A stretch of DNA of 64,000 nt, from the NCBI GenBank assembly GCA_020634495.1, contig JACKBR010000003.1:124001-188000 (forward strand), read 5' to 3'. Positions 15,032 to 22,994 of this stretch are shown here, in pieces. The notes under the pieces were generated by a model, which worked only from the letters and a program-made list of their open reading frames with translations, had not been told where the DNA came from and did not search any database. A program made the translations under genes and the position numbers. The stretch's first letter is position 1. Every line of letters begins with the position of its first letter. Origin of the DNA: Ardenticatenaceae bacterium. GTDB taxonomy: Bacteria; Chloroflexota; Anaerolineae; Promineifilales; Promineifilaceae.

Positions 15032-17476
15032 TTGTGAATGACTTGCAGGCAGTTTGGTCAAAGTGCCGTCGTGGAAGCGGTATGGTGTGTAATTTGGATA
15101 GAGGGCGCGGAGGGTGAGGTTGGCTTCGTCGCCCAGGTTGCGGGCAAAGATGATACGGTCGTCTAGCCACGGTGTATTCCTCAAAAACAGTTCGCCATAT
15201 TCCCACCAGTTTCCCGTTGGGCTGTCTACAAAGATGAGCGCGTGTTCGTTGGGCGGTACGGCCGTTTCCACCGCAGCCACCTTATCCCCCACCACAAAAT
15301 TAAAGCCCCGGTAGCTTTGGGCATATTGCGGCAGGGTGAAAAAGGCATTGCCCAAGATGAGGAGCGTGAGGGGAACGGCCGTAAGCCACCAACCCAATCG
15401 TCCACCCAGCCAGCGAGCCAGCGCCTGCGCCCCGCGTGCCGTCAGCAGCAGCAGGGCAGGCAGCGCTCCGTACAGGTAACGCGGCCCGTACATGATGCCG
15501 GAATGCCAGTAAAAAATCTCGGCCGCAGCCAGTGAGGCAAGGGTTGCCAGCAAAATCCAGTCGCTGGGAAACGGCGCAGCAGGGGGCGTCCGTTTCAGCA
15601 AAAAGCCCAGCCACAAAAAGCTAAACGTCAGCAGCGGCACCCAGCCAAAGAGAACATCTTGCAGCAGTTCCCAATTGTGCAGGACATTGTGCAGACCGCG
15701 CTGTGGGGTATGGCCGCGTGGCGGTTGGCTGGGGTCGGTGCGCCAGAGCACGGCGTAGCCCGGCTCCTCATCCAGCAGATCAATTTGCATCAGGTTGGGC
15801 GCTTCGCCCACATCGTCGCCAAAACCAAGCTGATCGTAGGGCCAGTAGAGTAGGCGCGGGTCTTGCAGCGGATCGCCCGTGACGGCCGTTTGGTAAACGA
15901 AGAGAAAAGCCACCAGCGGCAGCAGCCCGGCCAGCCAAATGGCACCCCGTTGCAGTCGCAATCGCCACGGCAGCGGGCTGGCCCAGGCAGTGAGCAAGAA
16001 AAAGGGAGCCACAATGGCAACGGCCGTTAGCTGTCGCGTCAAAAAAGCCATGCCTGCGGCCACTCCAGCGATTAAAGGCCAGGAAGAGGAACACAGAGCT
16101 ACACAGAGGCGGCACAGAGGTTCACGGAGATTTGATAAAAAAGCATTTTCTCTCTGCGAAACTCTGCGTGTTCTCTGCGCCTCTCCGCGTTCCCGCTTTT
16201 TTAGCTTTAATGCCTTGAGCCAAAGCACCATAAACAGAGTCAGCCAAAACAGCTCCGCCGCATGGGCCATGTGGCTGCCGGAAAGGAAGAGGAAAAAGGG
16301 TGAAAGCGTCATCAGTCCAGCGGCCAGGAGAGCGATACGGCCGTTGTACAACCGTCGCCCCAATTGATAAACCAGCGGCACTGTCAGCGTGGCCAGCAGG
16401 GGATTGATGAGCCAGGGAGCCTTGAGCAGTACGCCCAGCGCCAGCACTGCCGGGTAGCCGGGGGGATATTTGCCAAACCAACGGCCGTTTTGCACCAATA
16501 AAAACTCCTGCTTAAAAAAGTCGGGCAACTGCGGTGCTGGTGCCCATAATTCACCCCGCGCCAGGGTTTGCGCCTGGAACAGGTAAGTGAGCGAATCCTG
16601 CACGTGCGGCACGCGAGCCAGCACGTCGCTGGCAATGTGGGTGGTGAGGGCGAAGGTGAGGAGGGTGAGAATAATAAGGATGGGTTTTTGGGAGATTGGA
16701 GATTGGAGACTGGAGATTATTTTCTCTGTGGATCGCTGCGGCCACTCTGTGAGCCTCTGTGTGCCAGCTTTTTTTATGAGCCAGGCAGCACCCAAAAGCA
16801 GCAAAGCGGCTTGATGCCCCGTCAGCAGCAGCCGGAGCAAAGATTGGGCCTGCTGCAAAAAAGGTTTTTGAAAGGGGATGCCGATGAGTGGGGTGGTGGG
16901 ACGGCCGTTTTCCCATTCCCACCACACGCCCCGCCGCTCTGCACCATCGATCAAAAAGACAAAGCCAGTTTGTCCATCGGGGTGCAAAAGCAGCAGCCCC
17001 GCTTCCTCATTTGCCCGGCGCAGCTTGCCGGTAAGGATGAACTCTTCCCCAACTGGTTCATGCAGAATGAGACTGTTTTGGCTGGCCGTGCTGTGCAGTT
17101 CACCCCAGCGCGTTTGCCAGCTGCCGCTGGTTGTTTGCCAACTGTCCCCACTCATCCGGCTAAAATTTTGCCGCCAGACAGCTTGCCCATCGGCTGTGAA
17201 GAGGTTGAAATCGGCCCAGGCGGTGTGGGGTGCCAGCCAGCGCAGTGGTGGGTAGCTGGCCAGTTGGGCAATGCTCGTGGCGGGGTTGGTGGCGACCAGG
17301 CCAACCTGGCTACCTGCGCCCATTTGCGGGCAGTCGATGCCGATATAACGCTCTGGCACGGCGGCCAGGCAACGGCCGTTAATAACCTGAAGGGATACGG
17401 CCGTTTCTTCCCCCAGCGCCCAAATATAAAGCAAAATGAGCAGACCATTGAACAACCAAAACCAACGTCTACGCAT
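15026..17476 (-). CDS. GT39-like integral membrane glycosyltransferase
   Basis: This 816-residue membrane protein has an N-terminal TM helix, then a ~200-residue extracytoplasmic region ('VFLIDGAERRGVWWEWENG'). The polytopic core follows, with an Asp in the first loop ('HVQDSLTYLFQAQTLARG'), 'KYPPGYPAVLALGVLL' and about 10 TM helices, as in dolichyl/undecaprenyl-phosphate-mannose-type (GT39/PMT) transferases. The C-terminal soluble segment contains 'LIFVDSPTGNWWEYGELFLR'. Such enzymes move a sugar from a lipid carrier to a protein or lipid outside the membrane. Two cytoplasmic-loop segments are translations of dispersed repeats (16688-16774 and 16087-16200) and are rich in Arg/Lys/Ser/Cys, unlike the rest of the protein. 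The downstream end abuts an SRPBCC remnant. Confidence 0.82.
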   Translation of the reverse strand: MRRRWFWLFNGLLILLYIWALGEETAVSLQVINGRCLAAVPERYIGIDCPQMGAGSQVGLVATNPATSIAQLASYPPLRWLAPHTAWADFNLFTADGQAVWRQNFSRMSGDSWQTTSGSWQTRWGELHSTASQNSLILHEPVGEEFILTGKLRRANEEAGLLLLHPDGQTGFVFLIDGAERRGVWWEWENGRPTTPLIGIPFQKPFLQQAQSLLRLLLTGHQAALLLLGAAWLIKKAGTQRLTEWPQRSTEKIISSLQSPISQKPILIILTLLTFALTTHIASDVLARVPHVQDSLTYLFQAQTLARGELWAPAPQLPDFFKQEFLLVQNGRWFGKYPPGYPAVLALGVLLKAPWLINPLLATLTVPLVYQLGRRLYNGRIALLAAGLMTLSPFFLFLSGSHMAHAAELFWLTLFMVLWLKALKLKKRERGEAQRTRRVSQRENAFLSNLREPLCRLCVALCSSSWPLIAGVAAGMAFLTRQLTAVAIVAPFFLLTAWASPLPWRLRLQRGAIWLAGLLPLVAFLFVYQTAVTGDPLQDPRLLYWPYDQLGFGDDVGEAPNLMQIDLLDEEPGYAVLWRTDPSQPPRGHTPQRGLHNVLHNWELLQDVLFGWVPLLTFSFLWLGFLLKRTPPAAPFPSDWILLATLASLAAAEIFYWHSGIMYGPRYLYGALPALLLLTARGAQALARWLGGRLGWWLTAVPLTLLILGNAFFTLPQYAQSYRGFNFVVGDKVAAVETAVPPNEHALIFVDSPTGNWWEYGELFLRNTPWLDDRIIFARNLGDEANLTLRALYPNYTPYRFHDGTLTKLPASHSQN
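16087..16200. repeat. CACAGAG-type inverted repeat inside the glycosyltransferase gene
   Basis: The left half (16087-16129) has spaced CACAGAG units and the right half (16150-16200) has matching CTCTGCG/CTCCGCG units, ending in CTTTTTT. The halves can pair imperfectly. It is read in frame as about 38 residues (…RTRRVSQRENAF…NLREPLCRLC…) between two TM helices. Related sequence is at 16722-16774, 20869-20945, 50428-50493 and 58381-58402. Confidence 0.75.
16688..16774. repeat. Composite repeat (GGAGATT units plus CTCTGTG units) inside the glycosyltransferase gene
   Basis: Three tandem GGAGATTGGAGA(C/T)-like units (16688-16719) are followed by CTCTGTG-type units (16722-16774) and a T-run. On the coding strand this gives about 28 residues including 'QRLTEWPQRSTEKIISSLQS'. 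It lies next to the TM segment of 'QAALLLLGAAWLIKK'. Confidence 0.7.
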
Positions 17477-17481
17477 AGCTG

Positions 17482-19551
17482 CTATTTTAGTCGGGTTGCT
17501 ACCATCAGGGTAATGTCGTCGAATTGGGGGGCGTCACCTACAAAGGCGCTGATGGCTTGAGTGATGGCAGTTTTCTGGGCTGTGGCCGACCCGTTGGCCG
17601 ATTGTTGGGCAATGGCCAACATGCGCTCCTCGCCAAATTCTTCTTGCTTGCCGTTTTGCGCTTCCGACACGCCATCGCTATACAAAATCAGGCTTTCGCC
17701 TACGCCAATCTGAATCGTTTCTTGCTGCCACGCCATGCCTTCAAATATGCCTAGCGGGATGCCGGTTTTGGGCAAACTTGTGGTCTCTTTGCCCAGCAGG
17801 TAAATGGGATTATGCCCGGCGTTGGCGTAGGTAAAACGGCCGTTAACCAAGTCCAGCACGCCATAAAACACCGTCACAAACTGGTCCGATTCGGTATCAC
17901 TGAGAATGCGCTCATTGGCCAATTGCAGTGCCTTGGCTGGCTCGTCTGGAAACTGCATGGCGTAGGTGCGAATCAGTGTGCGGCTCAGTGCCATGTAAAG
18001 CGCTGCTCCTGTGCCTTTGTCGGCCACATCAGCTACAACCAGGCCGATACGGCCGTTACCCAACGGCACAAAATCATAAAAATCCCCCGACGTTTGCCGC
18101 GCCGGGATGAGCGTAGCGGCAAAATCCCAGTTTTGGTGCTGAGGAATTTCATTGGGCAGAAAACTTTGCTGGATGCGCCCGGCAAACGCCAGTTCCTGTG
18201 CCATTTTTTGCCTGATTAAATTCTCCTGATAGATTTGCGCTCTATACAGTGCCGAAGCGATCTGGCTTGCCAATTCTTGCAGCGTGGGTAGCACCTGGTT
18301 GGGTGTGCGTTTTGTTGGCATCCGCTGCAAGTGCAATGCGCCCACGCATTGTACTGTTTCTCCCTCTCCGGAAATGAGGAGCTTCACCAAAAAGCGATGG
18401 CCAGAAGCGGCTTTTTGCCCCGGCAGCCGTACATTCTTGTCCACCAGGCTTGTTTCTTCGGCGTCGCGAATACGCTGCCAAAGGGTTTGTGAGACGGGCG
18501 GCCAGTGAACGGCCGTTTGCAGGGTGAAGGTTGGCCAGGCAGGCTCTTCCCCGTTGGGTAGTTGGGTAAACAGGTGCACCGCCAGGTGATCGGTGGGAAA
18601 CAGGTCAGGCAGGTGCTGCGCCAGAATCGCTTCCAATGTTGATCCATCGGCTGGGGCAATGATCAACGTCTGGCCAAGATTTTCCAGGGTTCGCAGCTCT
18701 TTGCTGCGCGTCTGGGTCAAAATGATGAACTGGCTTAAAAAGTAAGCCAGCATGTTGGTGAACATAGCAGCCAGGCAAAGCCAGATGAAAAGCGCCAGGT
18801 TTTGGGCATCGTAAACCAGCGCCAGCGGCAGGGCAAATGGTGCGGTGAGCAGCGAAAGCAAGACCCCGCTGCCGACGAGCTGAAGAAATGTTTGCTGGTT
18901 TAAGGGTTGCCCACTCTGGATGGTTACGCTCCAGGTTGGCAAAAAATAGATGAGGAGTGGCACCGTCGAGAGCGCCAGGAAACTCCAGACGGCAGGCAGC
19001 CAGTCGGCCAAATCGTTGGCCTGGAAAGGATAAGTGCCACCCGTATGCGTGTAGACAAAACCGGCGACCAAAAGCACCAAAACAGACGTTCCACTTGACT
19101 GGACAAAGTTATTAAGGGCAACGAGAAACGAGAGGCTTTGCTGGCGCTCTTGCCAACCTGTGCGTATGGCTGAGCCAATGGCCACAATCCAAATGATCCA
19201 TAGCGCACTTGGGCCGAATATCAGCAGAAGCGTCATGCTTAGCAGGTTGGAAAGTGACGTGGAGAAGGGGAGCGTCAGGTTTTCTGAGAGCGAAATGGGG
19301 AGTATGAACGGCCGTTGATCAAGCTGTGAAATCAACAGGAGCAAAAATAACAGAATGCCCCAATTTTCAATCAAAATGGACCAGTCTGCGACCCACCACA
19401 GCCAAACCGTACCTGCAATAAAAAAAGGGAGCAGGAAGTAAAAATAAGTCATCAACACGACGGCCGTTTGTTGTTGGGCTGATGGTTGTTTATCGAGGCC
19501 GGGAACCAGTTTATAGGTTAATTGGCGCAGATAGTTGGTTAGTTGTTGCAT
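17482..19551 (-). CDS. Membrane-bound SpoIIE/RsbU-type PP2C serine phosphatase
   Basis: This 689-residue protein starts at ATG 19551, two bases after the stop of the upstream CPBP gene. The N-terminal ~280 residues hold about eight TM helices in a MASE1-like arrangement. A GAF-like sensor follows ('LFPTDHLAVHLFTQLPNGEE' to 'LPTLQELASQIASALYRAQI'). The C-terminal SpoIIE phosphatase domain has metal-ligand motifs 'ARQTSGDFYDFVPLGNGRIG', 'VADVADKGTGAAL', 'ANAGHNPIYLL' and 'LILYSDGVSEAQN'. Such enzymes dephosphorylate anti-sigma-factor antagonists in partner-switching pathways. No antagonist or anti-sigma gene is nearby, so the target is encoded elsewhere. Confidence 0.92.
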   Translation of the reverse strand: MQQLTNYLRQLTYKLVPGLDKQPSAQQQTAVVLMTYFYFLLPFFIAGTVWLWWVADWSILIENWGILLFLLLLISQLDQRPFILPISLSENLTLPFSTSLSNLLSMTLLLIFGPSALWIIWIVAIGSAIRTGWQERQQSLSFLVALNNFVQSSGTSVLVLLVAGFVYTHTGGTYPFQANDLADWLPAVWSFLALSTVPLLIYFLPTWSVTIQSGQPLNQQTFLQLVGSGVLLSLLTAPFALPLALVYDAQNLALFIWLCLAAMFTNMLAYFLSQFIILTQTRSKELRTLENLGQTLIIAPADGSTLEAILAQHLPDLFPTDHLAVHLFTQLPNGEEPAWPTFTLQTAVHWPPVSQTLWQRIRDAEETSLVDKNVRLPGQKAASGHRFLVKLLISGEGETVQCVGALHLQRMPTKRTPNQVLPTLQELASQIASALYRAQIYQENLIRQKMAQELAFAGRIQQSFLPNEIPQHQNWDFAATLIPARQTSGDFYDFVPLGNGRIGLVVADVADKGTGAALYMALSRTLIRTYAMQFPDEPAKALQLANERILSDTESDQFVTVFYGVLDLVNGRFTYANAGHNPIYLLGKETTSLPKTGIPLGIFEGMAWQQETIQIGVGESLILYSDGVSEAQNGKQEEFGEERMLAIAQQSANGSATAQKTAITQAISAFVGDAPQFDDITLMVATRLK

Positions 19552-19552
19552 A

Positions 19553-20257
19553 TTACCCCAGCAGTGGAATGGTGTTGAGGATAAAGTGAACAAAGACAGG
19601 CAGGATGAGGCTGTTTGTTCGCCGGTAAAGATAGCTCATCACCAGACCAAAGGCAAAGCTGAAGGTCATCCAGGCGAGGGCGGCAACGATGGGGTAATCG
19701 GGCCAGAGAAGCAGCAATTGGGTGGCATGGCGCAAGGCAAAAAAGCCAGCGGAGATGAGCATGGCCTGGTTGAAACCCACTCTATTTTCCAGCGTGCCTT
19801 GCATGTAGCCGCGATAAAACAGCTCTTCGCCAAAGGCTGCCCAGAGGAAAATCATAAACATGTAGGCAGATTGAATGGTTTCTGGACTACTGCTGAGGCG
19901 TTCAGCGGCCGTTTTATACATCTCCATTAGCGCGACACTGATGTCTACGGTGCCAGTGTCCGCTGCCGTTTCTCCCAAACCTCCAAAAAGCTGCGGCACC
20001 AGCAAGCCCAAAAACAGCCCACCTACAACCTGAATAAGCACGGCGGCCACAATCCCTGCCAGCCAATGCCACCAGCGCACCGCCTTCAAACTGCCAAAAC
20101 GGTACGTTTTGAGCGTTAGCGGAATGGCCAGGGCGAGTATTGCCTGCACAATAAAAAAAGGTGCCCATGGCAGGATGCTATTTTCTAGAGCGGCGATGAG
20201 GGTGAGGAGAACGGCCGTAACCAACACCCCCCTCACAGAAAAAAACCATTCACGCAT
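19553..20257 (-). CDS. CPBP (CAAX/Abi) intramembrane metalloprotease
   Basis: This 234-residue polytopic membrane protein has the family motifs 'GEELFYRGYMQGTLEN' (Glu-Glu...Arg), 'GFFALRHATQLLL' (His) and 'FVHFILNTIPLL' (His..Asn). These form the intramembrane metal site of CAAX-type proteases. Bacterial members have roles in peptide processing, self-immunity or regulation. I start it at ATG 20257 because GGAGGTGG precedes it; an upstream in-frame codon would add a Cys-rich stretch through a terminator. It probably forms an operon with the downstream SpoIIE-type phosphatase. Confidence 0.9.
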   Translation of the reverse strand: MREWFFSVRGVLVTAVLLTLIAALENSILPWAPFFIVQAILALAIPLTLKTYRFGSLKAVRWWHWLAGIVAAVLIQVVGGLFLGLLVPQLFGGLGETAADTGTVDISVALMEMYKTAAERLSSSPETIQSAYMFMIFLWAAFGEELFYRGYMQGTLENRVGFNQAMLISAGFFALRHATQLLLLWPDYPIVAALAWMTFSFAFGLVMSYLYRRTNSLILPVFVHFILNTIPLLG

Positions 20258-20271
20258 AATCCACCTCCAAC

Positions 20272-20306
20272 AAAAAAGCCGAGGCTCACAAAAACAAGCC
20301 CCGGCT
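20272..20306 (-). terminator. Rho-independent terminator after the 20355-20849 gene
   Basis: On the minus strand, AGCCGGGGCT (20297-20306) pairs with AGCCTCGGCT (20277-20286) with one G-U pair. It is followed by TTTTT (20272-20276). It lies 48 bases beyond the stop of the hypothetical gene and just upstream of the CPBP ribosome-binding site. Confidence 0.75.
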
Positions 20307-20354
20307 CCCAAATGGACAATCAGCCGTCAATTGTAAATCGTTCAGCCTAAACCG

Positions 20355-20849
20355 TCACACCCAATCATCTGGCTCCGCTGTTGGCTCATCAGGGAAGGTG
20401 CCTTCCAGATTGATCCAGGCCAACTCCAGGGCCACAGCCTGGAAGCTGTTATCTTGCAGCCGCTGCTGCCACTGCGCCTTTTCTTGCGCCCTGGGATCCG
20501 CGTTGCTGTCCACCCCGCGAATGTTGTCGGCCAGCGTATCGCCAAAAATATTGCCGCCCAGGCTGCCCTCCACCGCATCCGCCAGCCGATCTTTTAGGCC
20601 GCGCCGCGCTTTGCGTTTGCCCGCATCCAGCTCGTTTTGTAGGGCGGCCTTGGCTTCCGTCCAGTTCATGCGGCTAAAGCTGTGAATGAGCTGCTCACGC
20701 GACATGGTTTTGAGGCGGCTCAGCACCTCCTCGCCGCTGATCCAGGTGTCAAAATCTTCACCGGTTGGGTGTGTGTAGCGTACCTGAATCTGGTCGCTAA
20801 AGTCGTGGCGCATCTTGGCCCCGGCGCAAAATTGGATGAAGCTGGTCAT
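20355..20849 (-). CDS. Hypothetical protein with helical C-terminus
   Basis: This 164-residue protein starts at ATG 20849, preceded by AGAGGACG. An upstream in-frame extension would translate the CACAGAG repeat and is rejected. The N-terminal third has a compact beta pattern ('IQVRYTHPTGEDFDTWISGE'). The middle is basic and helical ('DAGKRKARRGLKDRLADAVEG'), and the C-terminus is acidic ('NLEGTFPDEPTAEPDDWV'). No signal peptide or membrane segment is seen. I do not recognise the family. It is the last gene of the menH-DCC-GNAT minus-strand group and is followed by a terminator. Confidence 0.65.
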   Translation of the reverse strand: MTSFIQFCAGAKMRHDFSDQIQVRYTHPTGEDFDTWISGEEVLSRLKTMSREQLIHSFSRMNWTEAKAALQNELDAGKRKARRGLKDRLADAVEGSLGGNIFGDTLADNIRGVDSNADPRAQEKAQWQQRLQDNSFQAVALELAWINLEGTFPDEPTAEPDDWV

Positions 20850-20868
20850 GAGTACGTCCTCTACTAAA

Positions 20869-20945
20869 AAAGCGGAACACAGGGTTACGCAGAGAAGCCA
20901 CAGAGGGGCACAGAGAAATGCTGCGTAAATCTGCAAAATCTGAGC
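20869..20945. repeat. CACAGAG-type repeat between genes
   Basis: Spaced units ACACAGGG, ACGCAGAG, CCACAGAG and GCACAGAG, followed by CTGCGTAAATCTGC. It fills most of the gap between the GNAT gene and the downstream hypothetical gene. Confidence 0.65.
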
Positions 20946-20946
20946 T

Positions 20947-21705
20947 TTATTTTTCTTGCAGAATAATATAAACGCGACGGCCGTTTTCCACAAAGCCTAA
21001 TTTCTTGGCCACGCGCAAACTGGCCTGGTTCTGTTCGCCACAGCTCCAAACGGGGATACGGCCGTTTCCTTGCAGCCATCGAGCCACCTGAGCCGCAGCG
21101 ACGGTGGCCAAACCCTGGCCGCGCCAGTTGGGCAGGGTGAAAACGCCAATGTCGCCGTACCTTTTTGTGAGGGCGTAATTTTGGGCAACGGCGACGAGAT
21201 TGTTGTTGATGATGGCTCCGGCAACGGCCGTTTGCTGCACCAATCGAGCTGGGTCGGGGCCGCGCAGCTCCAGTGGCGCGGCCTGGAGCAGGGGCAGATC
21301 GGCCGGGGTGAGCAGGCGCACATTGGGGTGAGAAAGACATCTGGCTGGCGGCGGCTGGGTGAGCGTGTGGTAAACATCGCCTAGCTGACGCACGGTGCAC
21401 TTCATTCGTGTAGCCAGCAGCGGGGACAGTTCGCCAGCCAGTTCAGGTGACACATTGATACAAAACCAGTTGGGGATGCGGGGCATTAGCTCGGCGATTT
21501 GCTGTGGGTTGTGGCCAAAGACCATAGGTTCGCCAGGGCAGCCAGGGTCTTCGACAACGGCCGTTTCAAACCCATTTTCCGTTAGGCCAACAGCATAGGC
21601 CCGTGCCGTGCCCCACTGCAAATGTGCCAGCGAAATCACCGTTTGTGGTGTCTCTGGCAGCAGCGTTGCCAGCAGTTTGCATTGTTGGGCATCAAGTGGT
21701 TTCAT
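20947..21705 (-). CDS. GNAT-family N-acetyltransferase
   Basis: In this 252-residue protein the C-terminal ~110 residues carry the GNAT core: 'VFTLPNWRGQGLATVAAAQV' is motif A, the acetyl-CoA pyrophosphate loop (R/Q-x-x-G-x-G/A form GQGLAT). 'WSCGEQNQASLRVAKKLGF' is motif B with the usual Asn and Ala-Lys-Lys-Leu-Gly-Phe. The N-terminal ~130 residues ('IAELMPRIPNWFCINVSPEL') form an extra domain as in the 'GNAT acetyltransferase' two-domain group. It likely acetylates an amine, with unknown substrate. It lies downstream of the DCC gene by 18 bases and is probably co-transcribed with it. Confidence 0.85.
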   Translation of the reverse strand: MKPLDAQQCKLLATLLPETPQTVISLAHLQWGTARAYAVGLTENGFETAVVEDPGCPGEPMVFGHNPQQIAELMPRIPNWFCINVSPELAGELSPLLATRMKCTVRQLGDVYHTLTQPPPARCLSHPNVRLLTPADLPLLQAAPLELRGPDPARLVQQTAVAGAIINNNLVAVAQNYALTKRYGDIGVFTLPNWRGQGLATVAAAQVARWLQGNGRIPVWSCGEQNQASLRVAKKLGFVENGRRVYIILQEK

Positions 21706-21723
21706 TCCGCACTTTTTACGCTA

Positions 21724-22128
21724 TCACTTTTTGCTGTTCGCTTCTCCAACTTTTTCGGTGGGCAGGGCACATTGGGGTGTGCTTCCTGGCAGCCGGTAGC
21801 GGTTCCTGGCGACCCAGCGGTAGGCCCAATTTTGCAGTTGGCGGATGCCGGGCAGGGGGTAAAGGTAGGTAAACGGCCGTAACCACCAGCAGTAGCGCAG
21901 CGAACGATTGATGGCTTCTGCGCCGCCAGACAAACGGCCGTTGGCATCTACAAACCAGGCCTGGGTCAGGCCATCCTCATCGGTCAGGCCGAGCGCTGCC
22001 ATTTGCTCTGGGATGGCCTGCCAGGGTTGGGGGGTGATACGGCCGTTGGTCCACGACTCCACGAGCCGCGCCGACTTTTCTCAAAAGCCGCAGTCGCCGT
22101 CATAAATCAGTAACAGGGTGATGGGCAT
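21724..22128 (-). CDS. DCC-family thiol-disulfide oxidoreductase with in-frame TGA at the second active-site Cys (candidate selenoprotein)
   Basis: Read from ATG 22128, the frame gives 'MPITLLLIYDGDCGF', then TGA (22083-22081), then 'EKSARLVESWTNGRI' and on without a break to residue 134. The DCC/DUF393 family is named for its D-x-x-C-x-x-C motif (usually YDGDCGFC). Here the TGA falls exactly on the second Cys, and everything before and after matches the family at normal length, including 'QAWFVDANGRLSGGAEAI' and 'LPGIRQLQNWAYRWVARNRY'. Either UGA is read as selenocysteine (Cys13-x-x-Sec16) or one point mutation killed the gene. A hairpin fitting the bacterial SECIS pattern follows (22049-22076). 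The start overlaps the menH end by 22 bases, implying coupling. Without readthrough only a 112-residue fragment from GTG 22062 would be possible, and it would lack the active site. Confidence 0.7.
22049..22076 (-). promoter_or_regulatory. Putative bacterial SECIS hairpin downstream of the in-frame TGA
   Basis: On the coding (minus) strand, CGCGGCTC (22070-22063) pairs with GAGTCGTG (22059-22052) over eight pairs (two G-U), with apical loop GTG. Three more pairs, GTC (22076-22074) with GAC (22051-22049), follow across a GG bulge. The apical loop begins 18 bases after TGA and its first base is G, which agrees with the described bacterial SECIS features (apical-loop G, short distance from UGA, bulge on the 5' side). 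GC-rich DNA often forms hairpins, so this is supportive but not proof. Confidence 0.45.
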
Positions 22129-22946
22129 AATAAAAAGTTTAATACGGCCGTGCCAAACAGCTCAGGCTGTTCTAAATGGGTGGTGTGGCCTGCCTGGGGA
22201 ATGAGATGGATACGGCCGTTAGCCACCTGCGCTGCCATCTGCTGATTAATGGCCACAAACTTTGTGTCTAGTTCTCCAACAATGAGCAGCGTTGGCATAT
22301 TGATCTTGGCCAACTGCCGCCACAGCGACGGCTGCGCTCCGGTTCCCATACCGCGCAGCGAATTTGCCAGCCCAACGGGATTATTTTCCAGCCGCTGGTT
22401 ATGCAAGCGTTGCCGTGCTGCATCACTCAGCTGCTCCTGGCTGGCCCACAGCGGCAAGGCTTCCCAACGGGCCACGAATGGCTCAATGCCATTGGCTTCA
22501 ATCCAATTTGCCAGGACTTCATCACTTTGGCGACGTTTTTTTCTTTCTTCCTCGTCGGCCAGCCCTGGGGAGCTGCTTTCCAAAATGAGGTGGGAAAAGC
22601 GTTCCGGGTAGTGGCAGGCTAGGTACAGCGCCAGCCGCCCGCCCATTGAATAACCCAACAGGGCTGTCTGGCTAATTTGCCAGGCGTCCAGCAGGGCAAT
22701 CAGGTCGCTGGCAATGTTGGGCATGGTGTAGCGGTCGGGGGCGGATGGGGAAGCGGAACGGCCGTGTCCTAAAATATCTACCACAATGACCGAAAACTGC
22801 TCGCTCAATCGCGGCACAAGATCAGCCCAATTTGTGCCCCTGCCAGTGAAACCGTGCAGCAGCAGCAATGCAGGCGCAGATTGAGAACCATAGCGCATCG
22901 TGTGGTAGCTGGCACCGTTTACCGAAATGTCGTTCTGTTCAAGCAT
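22107..22946 (-). CDS. menH: MenH-like 2-succinyl-6-hydroxy-2,4-cyclohexadiene-1-carboxylate synthase (alpha/beta hydrolase)
   Basis: This 279-residue alpha/beta hydrolase has 'LLHGFTGRGTNW' (oxyanion loop), nucleophile Ser100 in GYSMGG, acid Asp227 in 'VGELDTKF' and His254 in 'PQAGHTTHLEQPELF'. The lid features 'LILESSSPGLADEEER', 'WIEANGIEPFVARWEALPLW' and 'LRGMGTGAQPSLW' match MenH, which releases pyruvate in menaquinone synthesis. No other men gene is in the window, so the assignment rests on sequence alone. The 3' end overlaps the start of the DCC-family gene. Confidence 0.82.
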   Translation of the reverse strand: MLEQNDISVNGASYHTMRYGSQSAPALLLLHGFTGRGTNWADLVPRLSEQFSVIVVDILGHGRSASPSAPDRYTMPNIASDLIALLDAWQISQTALLGYSMGGRLALYLACHYPERFSHLILESSSPGLADEEERKKRRQSDEVLANWIEANGIEPFVARWEALPLWASQEQLSDAARQRLHNQRLENNPVGLANSLRGMGTGAQPSLWRQLAKINMPTLLIVGELDTKFVAINQQMAAQVANGRIHLIPQAGHTTHLEQPELFGTAVLNFLLCPSPCY

Positions 22947-22994
22947 TTTGGATGAAAAGGTTTAGACTTATTGGGCAATTGATTGCCGACGCAG

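Noticed and set aside
16087..16200. CACAGAG units as a CRISPR array or tandem satellite
   Set aside because: Units are short, degenerate, unevenly spaced, part of an inverted structure and translated in frame; there are no cas genes.
21724..22062. A 112-residue protein starting at GTG 22062
   Set aside because: It would be a DCC-family protein without its active site. The family N-terminus is present just upstream in the same frame, interrupted only by TGA.
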